Source: CAVSWT01 sp963782985 (GTDB lineage: Bacteria; Bacteroidota; Ignavibacteria; Ignavibacteriales; Ignavibacteriaceae). From it: 64,000 bases of DNA. Shown here piece by piece: positions 8,883 to 17,856 of the stretch. The DNA is taken from NCBI GenBank assembly GCA_963782985.1, contig CAWALU010000010.1:186001-250000 (forward strand), written 5' to 3'. The position numbers were made by a program, and so were the translations under genes. The notes under the pieces were generated by a model. It was not told the origin of the DNA. It did not search any database and saw only the letters and a list, made by a program, of their open reading frames with translations. Within the stretch, counting starts at the first letter, position 1. Every line of letters starts with the position of its first letter.

Positions 8883-9921
8883 TTTATCACGAGTATACTC
8901 ATGCAATAACTGATTATGTAGCACAATTAAGCCCCGGATATTCTGAATCTGGTGCCATTCACGAGGGTAATTCAGATTATTTTGCAGGTACATTTACAGG
9001 TCGTACACAATTAACCAAAGGGATATGACAAACCCGCGAATTCAAAATTATACTCAGTACAACGATCAAAATCTTTCTTTTTGGCAACAATATGGATATC
9101 ATGAACCCCATTTTGGTGGTGAGCTTTGGGCTGCGGTTCTTTGGGATTTAAGACAATCAGGTTCTATCGGTTATTATTATGCAAATAGTGTAATCTATCG
9201 AGGACTAAGTGGCATCCCAACTAACAGCAGCTTTCTTCAATATCGTCAAGCAATTATAAATGCAGATATAAACTACTACAGCGGTACCCATGCAAACGCA
9301 ATAAGGCATTTATTTTATCTTAAAGGTATTGGGCTGGATTTTTTAGGGGTAAATATTTCCGGTCCCTCATTATTAAGATTTAAAGAGATGGGAACTTATA
9401 CAGCAAACGTAACCGGCGGTTCAGGTCAAAGAACTTATCAATGGTATAAATCAACTAACGGCACAAGCTGGAATGCGCTTGGCACATCTCAAACTCAAAC
9501 TTATACTATGAGCACTTATGACGTTAAGCTTAGATGTAATGTGCATGATACGCAAACCGGGGAAGACGCCGTTTCGCCAATATTTAATATTGCTTACGAT
9601 AATGGTTTACCGAAAACAGCTTCCACGAGGGAAAACATTCCTACTGAATATTCACTTGAGCAAAATTATCCAAACCCATTTAACCCAATTACAGAATTAA
9701 CTTATGCTTTGCCTGAAGCAGCGAATGTCGAAATAAAAGTATTCGACATACTCGGCAGAGAAGTAGCACAATTAGTAAATGAATTCAAAGATGCCGGGAA
9801 CTATACTGCAAGCTTTAACGCTGCTTCATTTAGCAGCGGCATATATATTTATAGAATTATTGCAAGAGGTGAAAATAAAATTTTGTATACTGCGGCTAAA
9901 CGATTGGCATTAATGAAATAA
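8870..9921 (+). pseudogene. Frameshifted thermolysin/fungalysin-like secreted metallopeptidase with T9SS tail
   Basis: The zinc site is read in one frame from about 8870: IIYHEYTHAITDYV holds the HExxH ligands and IHEGNSDYFAG gives the third Glu. This frame stops at 9026-9028. The rest continues in another frame from 9025 (TNPRIQNYTQY, then HFGGELWAAVLWDLRQ, typical of the M4/M36 C-terminal domain). One extra G in the GGG before the break would restore the reading. An Ig-like stretch (GTYTANVTGGSGQRTYQWYK) and a T9SS sorting domain (SLEQNYPNPFNP at about 9654-9689, ending RLALMK) follow. The signal peptide, propeptide and N-terminal catalytic half are missing. The intact gene would have been a secreted protease on the cell surface. 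Confidence 0.75.
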
Positions 9922-9937
9922 GAAATGGAGAAAAATT

Positions 9938-9970
9938 CGTGGTTCATCCTCTTTTTTAGGATGAACCGCG
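9938..9970 (-). terminator. Hairpin terminator of the floA operon
   Basis: The arms are CGTGGTTCATCCT and AGGATGAACCGCG: 13 pairs with one G-U and a 7-base loop. On the minus strand the stem is followed by AATTTTT, so it terminates the floA operon, 13 bases past its extended stop. It also follows the stop of the plus-strand metallopeptidase remnant and could block transcription from that side. Confidence 0.7.
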
Positions 9971-9982
9971 AAGTTAAAATGA

Positions 9983-10617
9983 TCATCGTCTCAGCGCTTT
10001 GGGCTTTCCAATAATTTCTGATATTACAATAAATTCTTTTAGGCTTTGGGGATGTTTTAATCTTTGTTTAATTGTGCTAACTGCCAGCTTATCATACTTC
10101 TCTTCTTGATTTAAAATTTTTCAAATCTTTTTGCTTCTTCATCAACTTTAGATGTAACTCTTTTTCTTGCGTCGGCAAGTTTCTTTTTTTCTCTTTCCCA
10201 GTTAGTTTCAAGCACATGTTCTGAAGCCGTTTCATTGTGCTCGCCGGGAACTTCTTTATGCCATTCATCTCTATAATGATTAAAGCTCTTCTCTTTTTTT
10301 AATGAGCTTTCGTATTGTGATTTTTCAATTGCAGTTTGACTTTTTGTAGTTGTTCTTTCAACAGGAGTTGGAGCTTCTACAGTGGGCGTAACTTCGCCTT
10401 TAAACAATCTTTCAATCTCTTTAAAAACATCGCTCGCGCTTGAGTTTGAGTTTGTTTCTGTTGAAGATGGAAACTGTTCAACTCTATTTCTATTTTGATT
10501 ATCCGGTCTTCTTTGAGGTGGGGAAGGCGTTTTCTTTCCTTTACCTTTTTTAAAGAAGCTGCTGAAAAAGCTGATAATAATAACAGCCCAAATAAGAAAT
10601 TTAATAAAGTCTTCCAT
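9983..10617 (-). CDS. Membrane-anchored charged protein co-encoded with FloA, apparently frameshifted near its C-terminus
   Basis: I do not recognise a named family. The uninterrupted frame (10111-10617, 168 codons) gives one N-terminal membrane helix (residues 5-22), a basic KKGKGKK stop-transfer segment, a Pro/Ser/Thr/Asn-rich linker and a highly charged, probably helical tail ending RFEKF. Beyond the stop a second frame continues with KILNQEEKYDKL and ends FIVISEIIGKPKALRR at 9983. Adding one A to the AAAAA at about 10117-10121 joins the two, and a terminator sits just after the extended stop, so I annotate the longer gene. Its ATG overlaps the floA stop (TAATG), implying translational coupling. 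It takes the place where other flotillin loci have an NfeD-like protein; a partner role in membrane microdomains is inferred. Confidence 0.6.
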
Positions 10618-11606
10618 TATTGGTCAGTATCTTTTTTCTTTTCCGGTTTTGAAATGGAGTTACGCATTTCAGTATCAGATTGAATATTTTTCATATTATA
10701 ATAATCCATAACGCCTAAATTACCTGAACGAAAAGCTTCAGCCATTGCTCGGGGCACTTCAGATTCAGCTTCAACAACTCTTGCGCGCTGTTTGGCAACT
10801 TCGGCAACCATTTCCTGCTCAAGAGCAACTGCGGCTGCGCGTCTCTCTTCGGCTTTAGCGCGCGCTACTTTTAAATCTGCTTCCGCTTGATCTGTCTGAA
10901 GAATAGCGCCTATGTTTTGACCAATATCAACATCCGCAATATCAATTGATAAAATTTCAAATGCGGTGCCTGAATCCAAACCTTTAGCCAAAACACTTTT
11001 TGAAATTCTATCAGGATTTTCTAAAACTTGTTTATGGTTGTCGCTTGAACCGATTGTTGAAACAATTCCCTCGCCGACTCTTGCCAAAATTGTCGCCTCT
11101 CCCGCGCCGCCCACAAGCCTATCAATATTGGCTCTTACGGTAATTCTTGCAATAGCTTTTAATTGAATACCATCTTTTGCAACTGCCGCAACAACCGGCG
11201 TTTCAATAACTTTTGGAATAACAGACATTTTAACGGCTTCCAAAACATCGCGCCCTGCAAGGTCAATAGCAGTTGCGCGTTCAAAAGATAAACCCAGATT
11301 TGCTTTATCGGCAGAGACTAAAGCGTTAATAACTTTCACAACATTTCCGCCTGCAAGATAGTGGGCTTCAAGTTTTCCCATATCTACTTTTAAACCGGCT
11401 TTGGTTGCGGTTATCATACTTCTAACAATTACAACCGGTGGAACTTTTCGGAGTCTCATTCCCACAAGGTCTTTAAATATTTTAACCTTCACCCCTGAAA
11501 AGTACGCGGTAATAAATAAACCGATTGGTATGAAGTAGAAAAAAACTATTAGTAAAAATATTATTACAATAATTAGAACCAAAGAAAGTCCGGTAACAGC
11601 TTCCAT
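10617..11606 (-). CDS. floA: Flotillin-like protein FloA (SPFH/band 7, UPF0365)
   Basis: The 329-residue product begins with one membrane hairpin or helix (LVLIIVIIFLLIVFFYFIPIG, about residues 8-28). The SPFH domain follows, with VKIFKDLVGMRLRKVPP and GRDVLEAVKMSVIPKVIETP. The C-terminal part is a helical, Ala/Glu-rich region (QTDQAEADLKVARAKAEERR through EVAKQRARVVEAESEVPRAM). FloA proteins organise functional membrane microdomains. Length and motifs match the family well. It is the first gene of a two-gene minus-strand operon and overlaps the second by one base. The only upstream DNA is the 401-base divergent spacer before clpC. Confidence 0.93.
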   Translation of the reverse strand: MEAVTGLSLVLIIVIIFLLIVFFYFIPIGLFITAYFSGVKVKIFKDLVGMRLRKVPPVVIVRSMITATKAGLKVDMGKLEAHYLAGGNVVKVINALVSADKANLGLSFERATAIDLAGRDVLEAVKMSVIPKVIETPVVAAVAKDGIQLKAIARITVRANIDRLVGGAGEATILARVGEGIVSTIGSSDNHKQVLENPDRISKSVLAKGLDSGTAFEILSIDIADVDIGQNIGAILQTDQAEADLKVARAKAEERRAAAVALEQEMVAEVAKQRARVVEAESEVPRAMAEAFRSGNLGVMDYYNMKNIQSDTEMRNSISKPEKKKDTDQ

Positions 11607-12007
11607 TAAATTTTCCCTTTATAAATTAATTTGCTTAAAAAGCGATAGTAAAAAATTAGTTGCGACAAATTAAAGAAGATAAAAGTATAATTCTACTTTT
11701 TAACAGAATTATTATTAATTTATTTACAAATTTTAATGGAATTATTGGAACTTTAAACCGATGTTTTACGTATATGTTAATACAAAAACAATCAATCTAA
11801 AAAATTAATAGTCGTTTTTATACCGATAAACACTTGCGATTTTTAATTGTTGGTTAATTTATTGATTTTTAGTTATCTTGATTGAAGCCGTACCAATTTA
11901 TATATTGGCGTTGGTTTATTAAAGAAAGTATCAATTTTAATTATTTGAAAAATCGAAAACAAAATTTAGTATTACATTAAATTTTTAATTTAAAATGGGA
12001 AAAAGTT
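11607..12007. other. Divergent spacer between floA and clpC
   Basis: This 401-base AT-rich spacer must carry both divergent promoters. On the plus strand TTG at 11850-11852 and TATCTTG at 11874-11880 loosely resemble the Bacteroidota -33/-7 pair (TTTG and TAnnTTTG), about 128 bases before clpC. I do not rate this as proven. The GGGAAAA just before the clpC ATG can act as its ribosome site. I see no ORF, RNA gene or CtsR-like operator. Confidence 0.4.
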
Positions 12008-14500
12008 ATGGATGGAAATTTTTCTGACAGATTACAAGATGTAATTAGGCTTAGTCGTGAAGAAGCCCTCCGGCTTGGTCATGATTATATTGGAACAGAA
12101 CATTTATTATTGGGGATAATTAGAGAAGGGCAAGGCGTTGCGGTTAGAATTTTACGTAACCTTGATTGCGATTTAATCAAACTTAAAAAAGCGATTGAAG
12201 ATACAGTAAGAACTTCCGGCGGCACTTTAACAATTGGAAATATTCCGCTTACAAAACAAGCCGAAAAGGTTTTAAAGATTACACAAATTGAATCGAAAAT
12301 TTATAAAGCTGATGTAATCGGAACCGAACATTTGCTCCTTTCGCTTTTGCGGGATGAGGACAACATAGCCACACAAATTTTACAGCAATTCAATGTTACT
12401 TATGATAATGCCCGATCGGAATTAAACGCAATGCTTTCAAGTAAAAATCCAAAAGAAGCAGGCGGACAAACGCCTGCGCCGGATAAAAAAGTTGAGCGAA
12501 CGAAAACTCCCGTGCTTGATAATTTTGGAAGGGACTTAACAAAACTTGCTATTGAAGATAAATTGGATCCGGTAGTTGGAAGAGAAAAAGAGATTGAACG
12601 CGTTGCTCAAATTCTTAGCAGAAGAAAAAAGAATAATCCTGTTTTAATTGGAGAGCCCGGCGTTGGTAAAACAGCAATTGCCGAAGGCTTGGCTTTGCGA
12701 ATTGTGCAAAAGAAAGTGCCGAGAATTTTGCAGGATAAAAGAGTTGTAACTTTAGATTTGGCTGGATTAGTTGCAGGCACAAAATACCGAGGTCAGTTTG
12801 AAGAGCGGATGAAAGCTTTAATGAATGAACTTGAAAAAGCAAGCGACGTAATTTTATTTATTGACGAGCTTCATACAATTGTTGGCGCTGGAGGGGCTTC
12901 CGGTTCGCTTGACGCTTCAAATATGTTTAAACCCGCTCTTGCCAGAGGCGATATTCAATGCATCGGCGCAACCACTCTCGATGAATATAGAAAATATATT
13001 GAAACCGATGGCGCATTAGACAGACGTTTCCAAAAAGTTATGGTTGAACCGCCAAGCTATGAAGAAACTCTTATGATTTTAGATAATATTAAATTTAAAT
13101 ATGAGCAGCATCATCACGTAAAATATTCTAAAGATGCTATTAACGCTTCTGTAAAATTAAGCAACCGCTACATAACTGATAGACACTTGCCCGATAAAGC
13201 TATTGACGTTTTGGATGAAGCCGGTTCTAGAGTTCACATGGGTAATTTTGAAGTGCCGCAAGATGTGCTTGATTTTGAAGCAGACATTGAAAAGGTAAGG
13301 CAGGAAAAAGCTCAAGTTGTTAAAAAGCAGGATTACGAAGAAGCTGCAAGACTTCGAGATAAAGAAAGAAATCTTCAGTCTGATCTTGAAATTGCAAAAC
13401 GTGAATGGGAAGCAAGAACTAAAGATATTATTTATGATGTTAATGAAGAAGATATTGCCACAGTTGTTGCAATGATGACAGGCATTCCCGTAAACCGCGT
13501 AGCTCAGACCGAATCAGAAAAACTTTTAAGAATGGCTGAATCTTTAAAAGAACAAATTGTTGGACAAGATGAAGCGGTTGAAAAACTGGCTAAAGCAATT
13601 CGCAGAACCAGAGCCGGATTAAAAAGCGCAAACAGACCAATCGGAAGTTTCATTTTCTTAGGTCCTACCGGCGTTGGAAAAACAGAATTGTGCAAAGTGC
13701 TAGCCCGTTATTTATTTGATTCTGAAAATGCTTTAATCAGAATTGATATGAGCGAATATATGGAAAAATTTTCGCTCTCAAGATTAGTTGGAGCGCCTCC
13801 CGGATATGTCGGCTACGAAGAAGGCGGACAGCTTACAGAAAAAGTTAGAAGAAGACCTTACTCTGTAGTTCTGTTTGATGAGATTGAAAAAGCTCATCCG
13901 GATATTTTCAGCATTTTACTGCAAGTGCTGGATGACGGCGTTTTAACGGATAGTTTGGGTAGAAGAGTTGATTTTAAAAATACAATTATAATTATGACGT
14001 CAAATATCGGAACCCGCGAAATTAAAAATATCGGTTCGTTTGGTTTCGGCGCGGAATCACTGGCGGATAAATACTCCAGCTTAAAAAATACCGTAGAAGA
14101 CGCAATGAAGAAATTGTTTAACCCTGAATTTTTGAATAGAATTGATGAAACAATTGTTTTTAGAAATCTTGAGAGAGAAGACATACTTAAAATTATTAAT
14201 ATTGAATTGAAAGAACTGCTGAAGAATATTAAAGAAAATAAAATGGAACTTGAACTTGATCAATCTGCTAAAGATTATTTGGTAGATAAAGGATACGATC
14301 AAAAATTTGGAGCGCGTCCATTAAGAAGAGCAATCCAAAAATTCGTTGAAGATCCGTTAGCCGAGGAAATACTTAGGGGTTCTTTTAAAGATGGAACAAA
14401 AATTCTTGCTAAGCATCCTGAAAATGCAGAGGAACTTATATTTACAACGGAAGACGCTGAAGTTGATGTTCCCGATAAAGCTAAAGAGAAAACTGATTAG
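12008..14500 (+). CDS. clpC: ATP-dependent Clp protease ATPase subunit ClpC
   Basis: The 830-residue Hsp100 unfoldase has two N-terminal Clp repeats (residues 1-145, each with GTEHLLL). Nucleotide domain 1 has Walker A GEPGVGKTAIAEG (215-227) and Walker B VILFIDELH. A middle region carries a UVR motif (KKQDYEEAARLRDKERNLQ), which marks ClpC rather than ClpB or ClpA. Nucleotide domain 2 has Walker A GPTGVGKTELCK near residue 552 and VVLFDEIEKAHPD, followed by the D2-small domain (QKFGARPLRRAIQ). It unfolds proteins for ClpP and handles stress-damaged substrates. It is monocistronic: a strong terminator follows 36 bases after the stop. Confidence 0.97.
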   Translation: MDGNFSDRLQDVIRLSREEALRLGHDYIGTEHLLLGIIREGQGVAVRILRNLDCDLIKLKKAIEDTVRTSGGTLTIGNIPLTKQAEKVLKITQIESKIYKADVIGTEHLLLSLLRDEDNIATQILQQFNVTYDNARSELNAMLSSKNPKEAGGQTPAPDKKVERTKTPVLDNFGRDLTKLAIEDKLDPVVGREKEIERVAQILSRRKKNNPVLIGEPGVGKTAIAEGLALRIVQKKVPRILQDKRVVTLDLAGLVAGTKYRGQFEERMKALMNELEKASDVILFIDELHTIVGAGGASGSLDASNMFKPALARGDIQCIGATTLDEYRKYIETDGALDRRFQKVMVEPPSYEETLMILDNIKFKYEQHHHVKYSKDAINASVKLSNRYITDRHLPDKAIDVLDEAGSRVHMGNFEVPQDVLDFEADIEKVRQEKAQVVKKQDYEEAARLRDKERNLQSDLEIAKREWEARTKDIIYDVNEEDIATVVAMMTGIPVNRVAQTESEKLLRMAESLKEQIVGQDEAVEKLAKAIRRTRAGLKSANRPIGSFIFLGPTGVGKTELCKVLARYLFDSENALIRIDMSEYMEKFSLSRLVGAPPGYVGYEEGGQLTEKVRRRPYSVVLFDEIEKAHPDIFSILLQVLDDGVLTDSLGRRVDFKNTIIIMTSNIGTREIKNIGSFGFGAESLADKYSSLKNTVEDAMKKLFNPEFLNRIDETIVFRNLEREDILKIINIELKELLKNIKENKMELELDQSAKDYLVDKGYDQKFGARPLRRAIQKFVEDPLAEEILRGSFKDGTKILAKHPENAEELIFTTEDAEVDVPDKAKEKTD

Positions 14501-14535
14501 CATTTAAATGTAAATTTGATCTAACTCATTTTTAT

Positions 14536-14568
14536 AAAGCGTATTATTTTTAATACGCTTTTTTTTTG
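14536..14568 (+). terminator. Rho-independent terminator after clpC
   Basis: AAAGCGTATTA pairs perfectly with TAATACGCTTT across a TTTT loop, and the stem runs into a further T tract. Position, stem and U-run all fit an intrinsic terminator for clpC. Confidence 0.9.
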
Positions 14569-14610
14569 GTTAATTTTGATGATAATTATTTATGAATTAA
14601 GGAGGCAATT

Positions 14611-14889
14611 ATGGCGGCGTTTAGCGATGAAGAAATCAAAATAAAATTAAAAAATTTTGACGATTGGAAATATCAAAACGAAAAAATTGAAAAAGAGTTT
14701 GAGTTTAAAGACTTCAAGCAAGCTTTGAGTTTTGTAAATAAAGTTGGAGATATTGCTGAAGACGTTAACCATCATCCCGATATATTTTTACACTCTTGGA
14801 ACAAAGTTAAAATTTCTGTTGCAACCCACGACGAGAATGGAATTACAAGTAAAGATTTTGATTTGGCAAAAAAAATTGAAAGCATTTAA
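14611..14889 (+). CDS. 4a-hydroxytetrahydrobiopterin dehydratase (PCD/DCoH)
   Basis: The 92-residue protein has the normal size of pterin-4a-carbinolamine dehydratase. The active-site core is DVNHHPDIFLHSWNKVKI (residues 51-68), with the paired histidines H54 and H55. The C-terminal LTSKDFDLAKKIE-type helix is present as ITSKDFDLAKKIE. It dehydrates the pterin carbinolamine formed by aromatic amino-acid hydroxylases, although no hydroxylase gene is in this window. An AAGGAGGC ribosome site precedes the ATG. The TPR gene follows after two bases, so the two are probably co-transcribed with pyrE. Confidence 0.92.
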   Translation: MAAFSDEEIKIKLKNFDDWKYQNEKIEKEFEFKDFKQALSFVNKVGDIAEDVNHHPDIFLHSWNKVKISVATHDENGITSKDFDLAKKIESI

Positions 14890-14891
14890 TA

Positions 14892-15200
14892 ATGAGTAGA
14901 TTAGACGGCTTGCTGGAGCTGCACGTAAAAAATCCAACCGATTCATTTGTTATGTACGGAATAGCTTTGGAATATTTGTCAATGAAAGATTTAATTCACG
15001 CTGAACAATATCTACTTAAATTATTAGAAACTGATCCAATTTACCTGCCTGTATATTTACAATATGCGCAGCTAAAAGAAAAACTTGGACAAACAAAAGA
15101 GGCAAAAGAATTATATACCAAAGGAATAAAAACAGCGCGCGATGTAGGCGATAAATACGCCGCAAAAGAAATGGAGGAATGCTTAAATGAGCTCGAATGA
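14892..15200 (+). CDS. Small tetratricopeptide-repeat protein
   Basis: The 102-residue, all-helical cytosolic protein has about two and a half TPR units (DSFVMYGIALEYLSMKDLIHA, LLETDPIYLPVYLQYAQL, TKEAKELYTKGIKTA). It has no signal peptide or catalytic motif and is probably a protein-binding adaptor; the partner is unknown. It lies two bases after the pterin dehydratase and overlaps the start of pyrE by 14 bases, which points to translational coupling. Confidence 0.8.
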   Translation: MSRLDGLLELHVKNPTDSFVMYGIALEYLSMKDLIHAEQYLLKLLETDPIYLPVYLQYAQLKEKLGQTKEAKELYTKGIKTARDVGDKYAAKEMEECLNELE

Positions 15201-15792
15201 ATTTGGCTCGCATCCAAATGAAGAAGACATTTTACAATATTTTCTTAAAACCGGCGCGCTTTTAAAAGGACATTTTTTACTTACTTCAGGCAGGCATAGT
15301 AATTTTTATTTTCAGTGCGCGAAAGTTTTGCAGTATCCGAAATACACTGAAATGGTTTGCAAATTAATCGCCGATAAATTTAGAGATTTTGAAATTGACA
15401 CAGTAATAGCGCCTGCTATTGGCGGCATTATTGTCGGGCAGGAAGTTGCGCGCCAACTTAAAAAAAGATTTATTTTTGCCGAACGTGAAGATAAGACTTT
15501 AATTCTTAGAAGAGGGTTTACATTGGAAGCCGGCGAAAAAGTTTTAGTTTGCGAAGACGTGGTTACAACCGGAGGCTCGGTATTTGAAACGATTGAAATA
15601 GTAAAACAGAACAAAGCCGAAGTTATTGGCGTAGGCTTTATAGTTGATCGCAGCAATGGTCAAATTGATTTTGGATATCAGCAAATAAGCGCAATGAAAA
15701 TGGATGTTATATCGTATTCCGCTGACGAATGCCCCATTTGCAAAGAAGGAATTTTACTTGTAAAACCGGGATCGAGAAAAACAAATAGTTAA
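15187..15792 (+). CDS. pyrE: Orotate phosphoribosyltransferase
   Basis: The 201-residue type I phosphoribosyltransferase has the PRPP-binding signature VLVCEDVVTTGGSVFET (about residues 118-134). Upstream are the orotate-site segment LTSGRHSNFYFQCAKVL and VIAPAIGGIIVGQEVA. It converts orotate and PRPP to OMP in pyrimidine synthesis. The ATG at 15187 lies inside the end of the TPR gene and has GGAGGAAT upstream. The extra C-terminal CPICKEG motif is common in PyrE proteins of this lineage (family knowledge, not checked here). Confidence 0.93.
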   Translation: MSSNEFGSHPNEEDILQYFLKTGALLKGHFLLTSGRHSNFYFQCAKVLQYPKYTEMVCKLIADKFRDFEIDTVIAPAIGGIIVGQEVARQLKKRFIFAEREDKTLILRRGFTLEAGEKVLVCEDVVTTGGSVFETIEIVKQNKAEVIGVGFIVDRSNGQIDFGYQQISAMKMDVISYSADECPICKEGILLVKPGSRKTNS

Positions 15793-15825
15793 ATTTTTTT
15801 GTTAGTTGAAATAACGAATTAGGAT

Positions 15826-15853
15826 TCACTTTTTAATTTTTATAACAAAGTGA
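15826..15853. promoter_or_regulatory. Possible autoregulatory operator before the toxin-antitoxin pair
   Basis: TCACTTT and AAAGTGA form a 7-base inverted repeat with a 14-base spacer, ending 13 bases before the antitoxin ATG. Type II antitoxins often repress their own promoter by binding such sites, so this is a candidate operator by position. The match is short and could be chance. Confidence 0.3.
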
Positions 15854-15866
15854 TTAGGAAAAATTA

Positions 15867-16103
15867 ATGAAATCTGTAGCTGCTATCGTAAAAGATAAAA
15901 ATCATATTGAATTATTAAATCCAATTGACATTGAAGAAAGAAAAAAAATAACAATAATAATTCATGACGAAAATAATGCGGCTGATGAAAGAGATGATTT
16001 TTTAAATTTGTCACTTCAACACATTAAGAATGCTTATGTTAACGAGGAACCAGAATATTTGTTGAGTATGATTAAAGAACCTAATCAAGAGTATGGCTTG
16101 TGA
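15867..16103 (+). CDS. Putative type II antitoxin
   Basis: The 78-residue acidic protein has a short N-terminal beta segment (SVAAIVKDKNHIELLNP, then KKITIIIHDE) like that of small DUF104/AbrB-type antitoxins. A helical C-terminal arm ends EPEYLLSMIKEPNQEYG, the sort of tail that wraps a MazF-like toxin. Its stop overlaps the toxin start (GTGA), the usual arrangement for such pairs. The antitoxin role rests on this gene order and size; the sequence alone would not decide it. AGGAA lies before the ATG. Confidence 0.7.
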   Translation: MKSVAAIVKDKNHIELLNPIDIEERKKITIIIHDENNAADERDDFLNLSLQHIKNAYVNEEPEYLLSMIKEPNQEYGL

Positions 16104-16441
16104 AAGAAAGAGACGTGGCGCTATCTCCAATTCCGCAGTCTGAAGGTATTCTAAAAAACAGACCAGTTTTATTATTGAGCCAATTACCGCCTTTTAATCA
16201 TTTTCTTGCGTTCGACATAAGCTCTCAAACACAGCAATATATAAAAGACTTTGATGAGTTAATTACAATTGATGATAAGGATTTTAAACAATCGGGGCTG
16301 CTTTCCGATTCCATAGTGCGGTTATTCTTCTTAGCTGTTATTCCAAAGAAAAGAATTTTGGGCAGTATTGGCTTCATACCAAAACAAAGACTTAAAATTC
16401 TGCAAGCAAGGCTTTCCAATTATTTAGTTAAAAATCAATAA
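16100..16441 (+). CDS. MazF/PemK-family toxin (endoribonuclease)
   Basis: The 113-residue product shows the PemK-like pattern: a first strand with DVALSPIPQSEG, then KNRPVLLLSQLPPF (the conserved K-x-RP motif near residues 20-23), and a late FDELITIDDKDFKQSGLLSDSIVR segment. Family members cleave mRNA and are neutralised by the partner encoded just upstream. The GTG start at 16100 overlaps the antitoxin stop by four bases. The frame is intact and the size is normal, so the toxin is probably functional. Confidence 0.8.
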   Translation: MKERDVALSPIPQSEGILKNRPVLLLSQLPPFNHFLAFDISSQTQQYIKDFDELITIDDKDFKQSGLLSDSIVRLFFLAVIPKKRILGSIGFIPKQRLKILQARLSNYLVKNQ

Positions 16442-16501
16442 TTATTTAGTTGAAGTCCTAATTATTTTAAAATAAAGAATCGTAAAAAACTTAAATTAAA
16501 T

Positions 16502-17767
16502 ATGAAAACTATAATAGCCATTCTGTTTCTCTCAAACTTATTATTTGCCCAAATCAATTTTGATGATTACTTCATTGATAAAACTTTACGAATCGATTAT
16601 TATCACACGGGCAATAATGAAAATGATTCTTATTCTATCGATGAATTAATTGAAGAACCTTTTTACGCCGGTTCGCATATTCATTTAATTGATACTTTTA
16701 ACTACGGCGTTTATAGAATGGAAGCTTTTGATGATGAGACTGACAAGTTAATTTTTTCGAAGGGCTATGCAACTTTGTTTAATGAATGGCAAACGACTGA
16801 CGAGGCTAAAACTATTGTTAAAACTTTTAGCGAAACGGTAACGATGCCTTTTCCAAAAAAAAATATTAGAGTTGTTTTTTACAGCCGCGATGCTGAAAAT
16901 AACTTAACGAAAAAATTAGAATACAAAATGGATCCCCAAAATTATTTTATAAAGACTGAAAGATCCAAAGAATATAATTCATTCGAAGTTTTGCATAACG
17001 GCGAGCCATCGGAAAAAGTTGATATCGTTTTCATCCCCGAAGGTTATACTAAAGACGAGCTTGATAAATTTAAAAACGATTGTAACAAATTTGCGGATCA
17101 TTTTTTTAATACTTCGCCTTATAAAGAAAATAAAAATAAATTCAATATGTATGGAATTGAAGCTTCCTCTGAAGAATCAGGAACTGACATTCCAAAAGAT
17201 CACGTTTGGAAAAAAACTCTTATCAACTCAAGATTTTATTCGTTAAACCTTGATAGATATTTGATGACAACAGACAATAAAACTTTAAGGGACGTAGCGT
17301 CAAATGCTCCTTACGATCAAATTGTAATTATAGTAAACACCAATAAATACGGCGGCGGGGCAATCTATAATCACTACTCAGTTATCGTCAGCGATAACAG
17401 TTATGAAGATTATATCTTTGTTCACGAATTCGGTCACGGCTTCGCTTCCCTTGGCGATGAATACACCGGCAATGTTAGCTACAATGATTTTTATTCTAAA
17501 GATGTGGAGCCGCTGGATCCTAATCTTACAACATTAATAGATTTTAATTCTAAGTGGAAAGATTTAGTTGATCCGTCAACTCCAATTCCAACGCCGGTTG
17601 AAGATCAATATCTTGATAAAGTTGGAGCGTTTGAAGGCGGCGGCTATGTTGAAAAAGGAATTTACCGTCCGTGTTTTGACTGTACAATGAAGTCTGCAAA
17701 GGCAAATAATTTTTGTCCCGTCTGTAAAAGAGCCATTCAGCAAATGATTGATTTTTATACTAAGTAA
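16502..17767 (+). CDS. Secreted M64-family (IgA-protease-type) zinc metallopeptidase
   Basis: The 421-residue protein begins with a signal peptide (MKTIIAILFLSNLLFAQ). An M64 N-terminal beta domain follows (residues 20-150), then the catalytic domain, which opens with EKVDIVFIPEGYTKDELDKF. The zinc site HEFGHGFASLGDEY (H308 to Y321) has the HExxH ligands and the distal Asp. A cysteine-rich end (CFDCTMKSAKANNFCPVCKR) may form disulphides or bind metal. No T9SS sorting tail is present, so it is probably periplasmic or released by another route. It stands alone. Confidence 0.9.
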   Translation: MKTIIAILFLSNLLFAQINFDDYFIDKTLRIDYYHTGNNENDSYSIDELIEEPFYAGSHIHLIDTFNYGVYRMEAFDDETDKLIFSKGYATLFNEWQTTDEAKTIVKTFSETVTMPFPKKNIRVVFYSRDAENNLTKKLEYKMDPQNYFIKTERSKEYNSFEVLHNGEPSEKVDIVFIPEGYTKDELDKFKNDCNKFADHFFNTSPYKENKNKFNMYGIEASSEESGTDIPKDHVWKKTLINSRFYSLNLDRYLMTTDNKTLRDVASNAPYDQIVIIVNTNKYGGGAIYNHYSVIVSDNSYEDYIFVHEFGHGFASLGDEYTGNVSYNDFYSKDVEPLDPNLTTLIDFNSKWKDLVDPSTPIPTPVEDQYLDKVGAFEGGGYVEKGIYRPCFDCTMKSAKANNFCPVCKRAIQQMIDFYTK

Positions 17768-17856
17768 AATAAATGGAATTAGTTTTTTTGTGAACAATTT
17801 GAGATTTCCATTCAACATTAATTCTAAATATTAATAAAGAAATATTTTTAAAATTT

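Noticed and set aside
15312..15656. Antisense open frame within pyrE
   Set aside because: Low-complexity Ser/Thr-rich translation typical of a shadow frame; pyrE on the other strand is certain.
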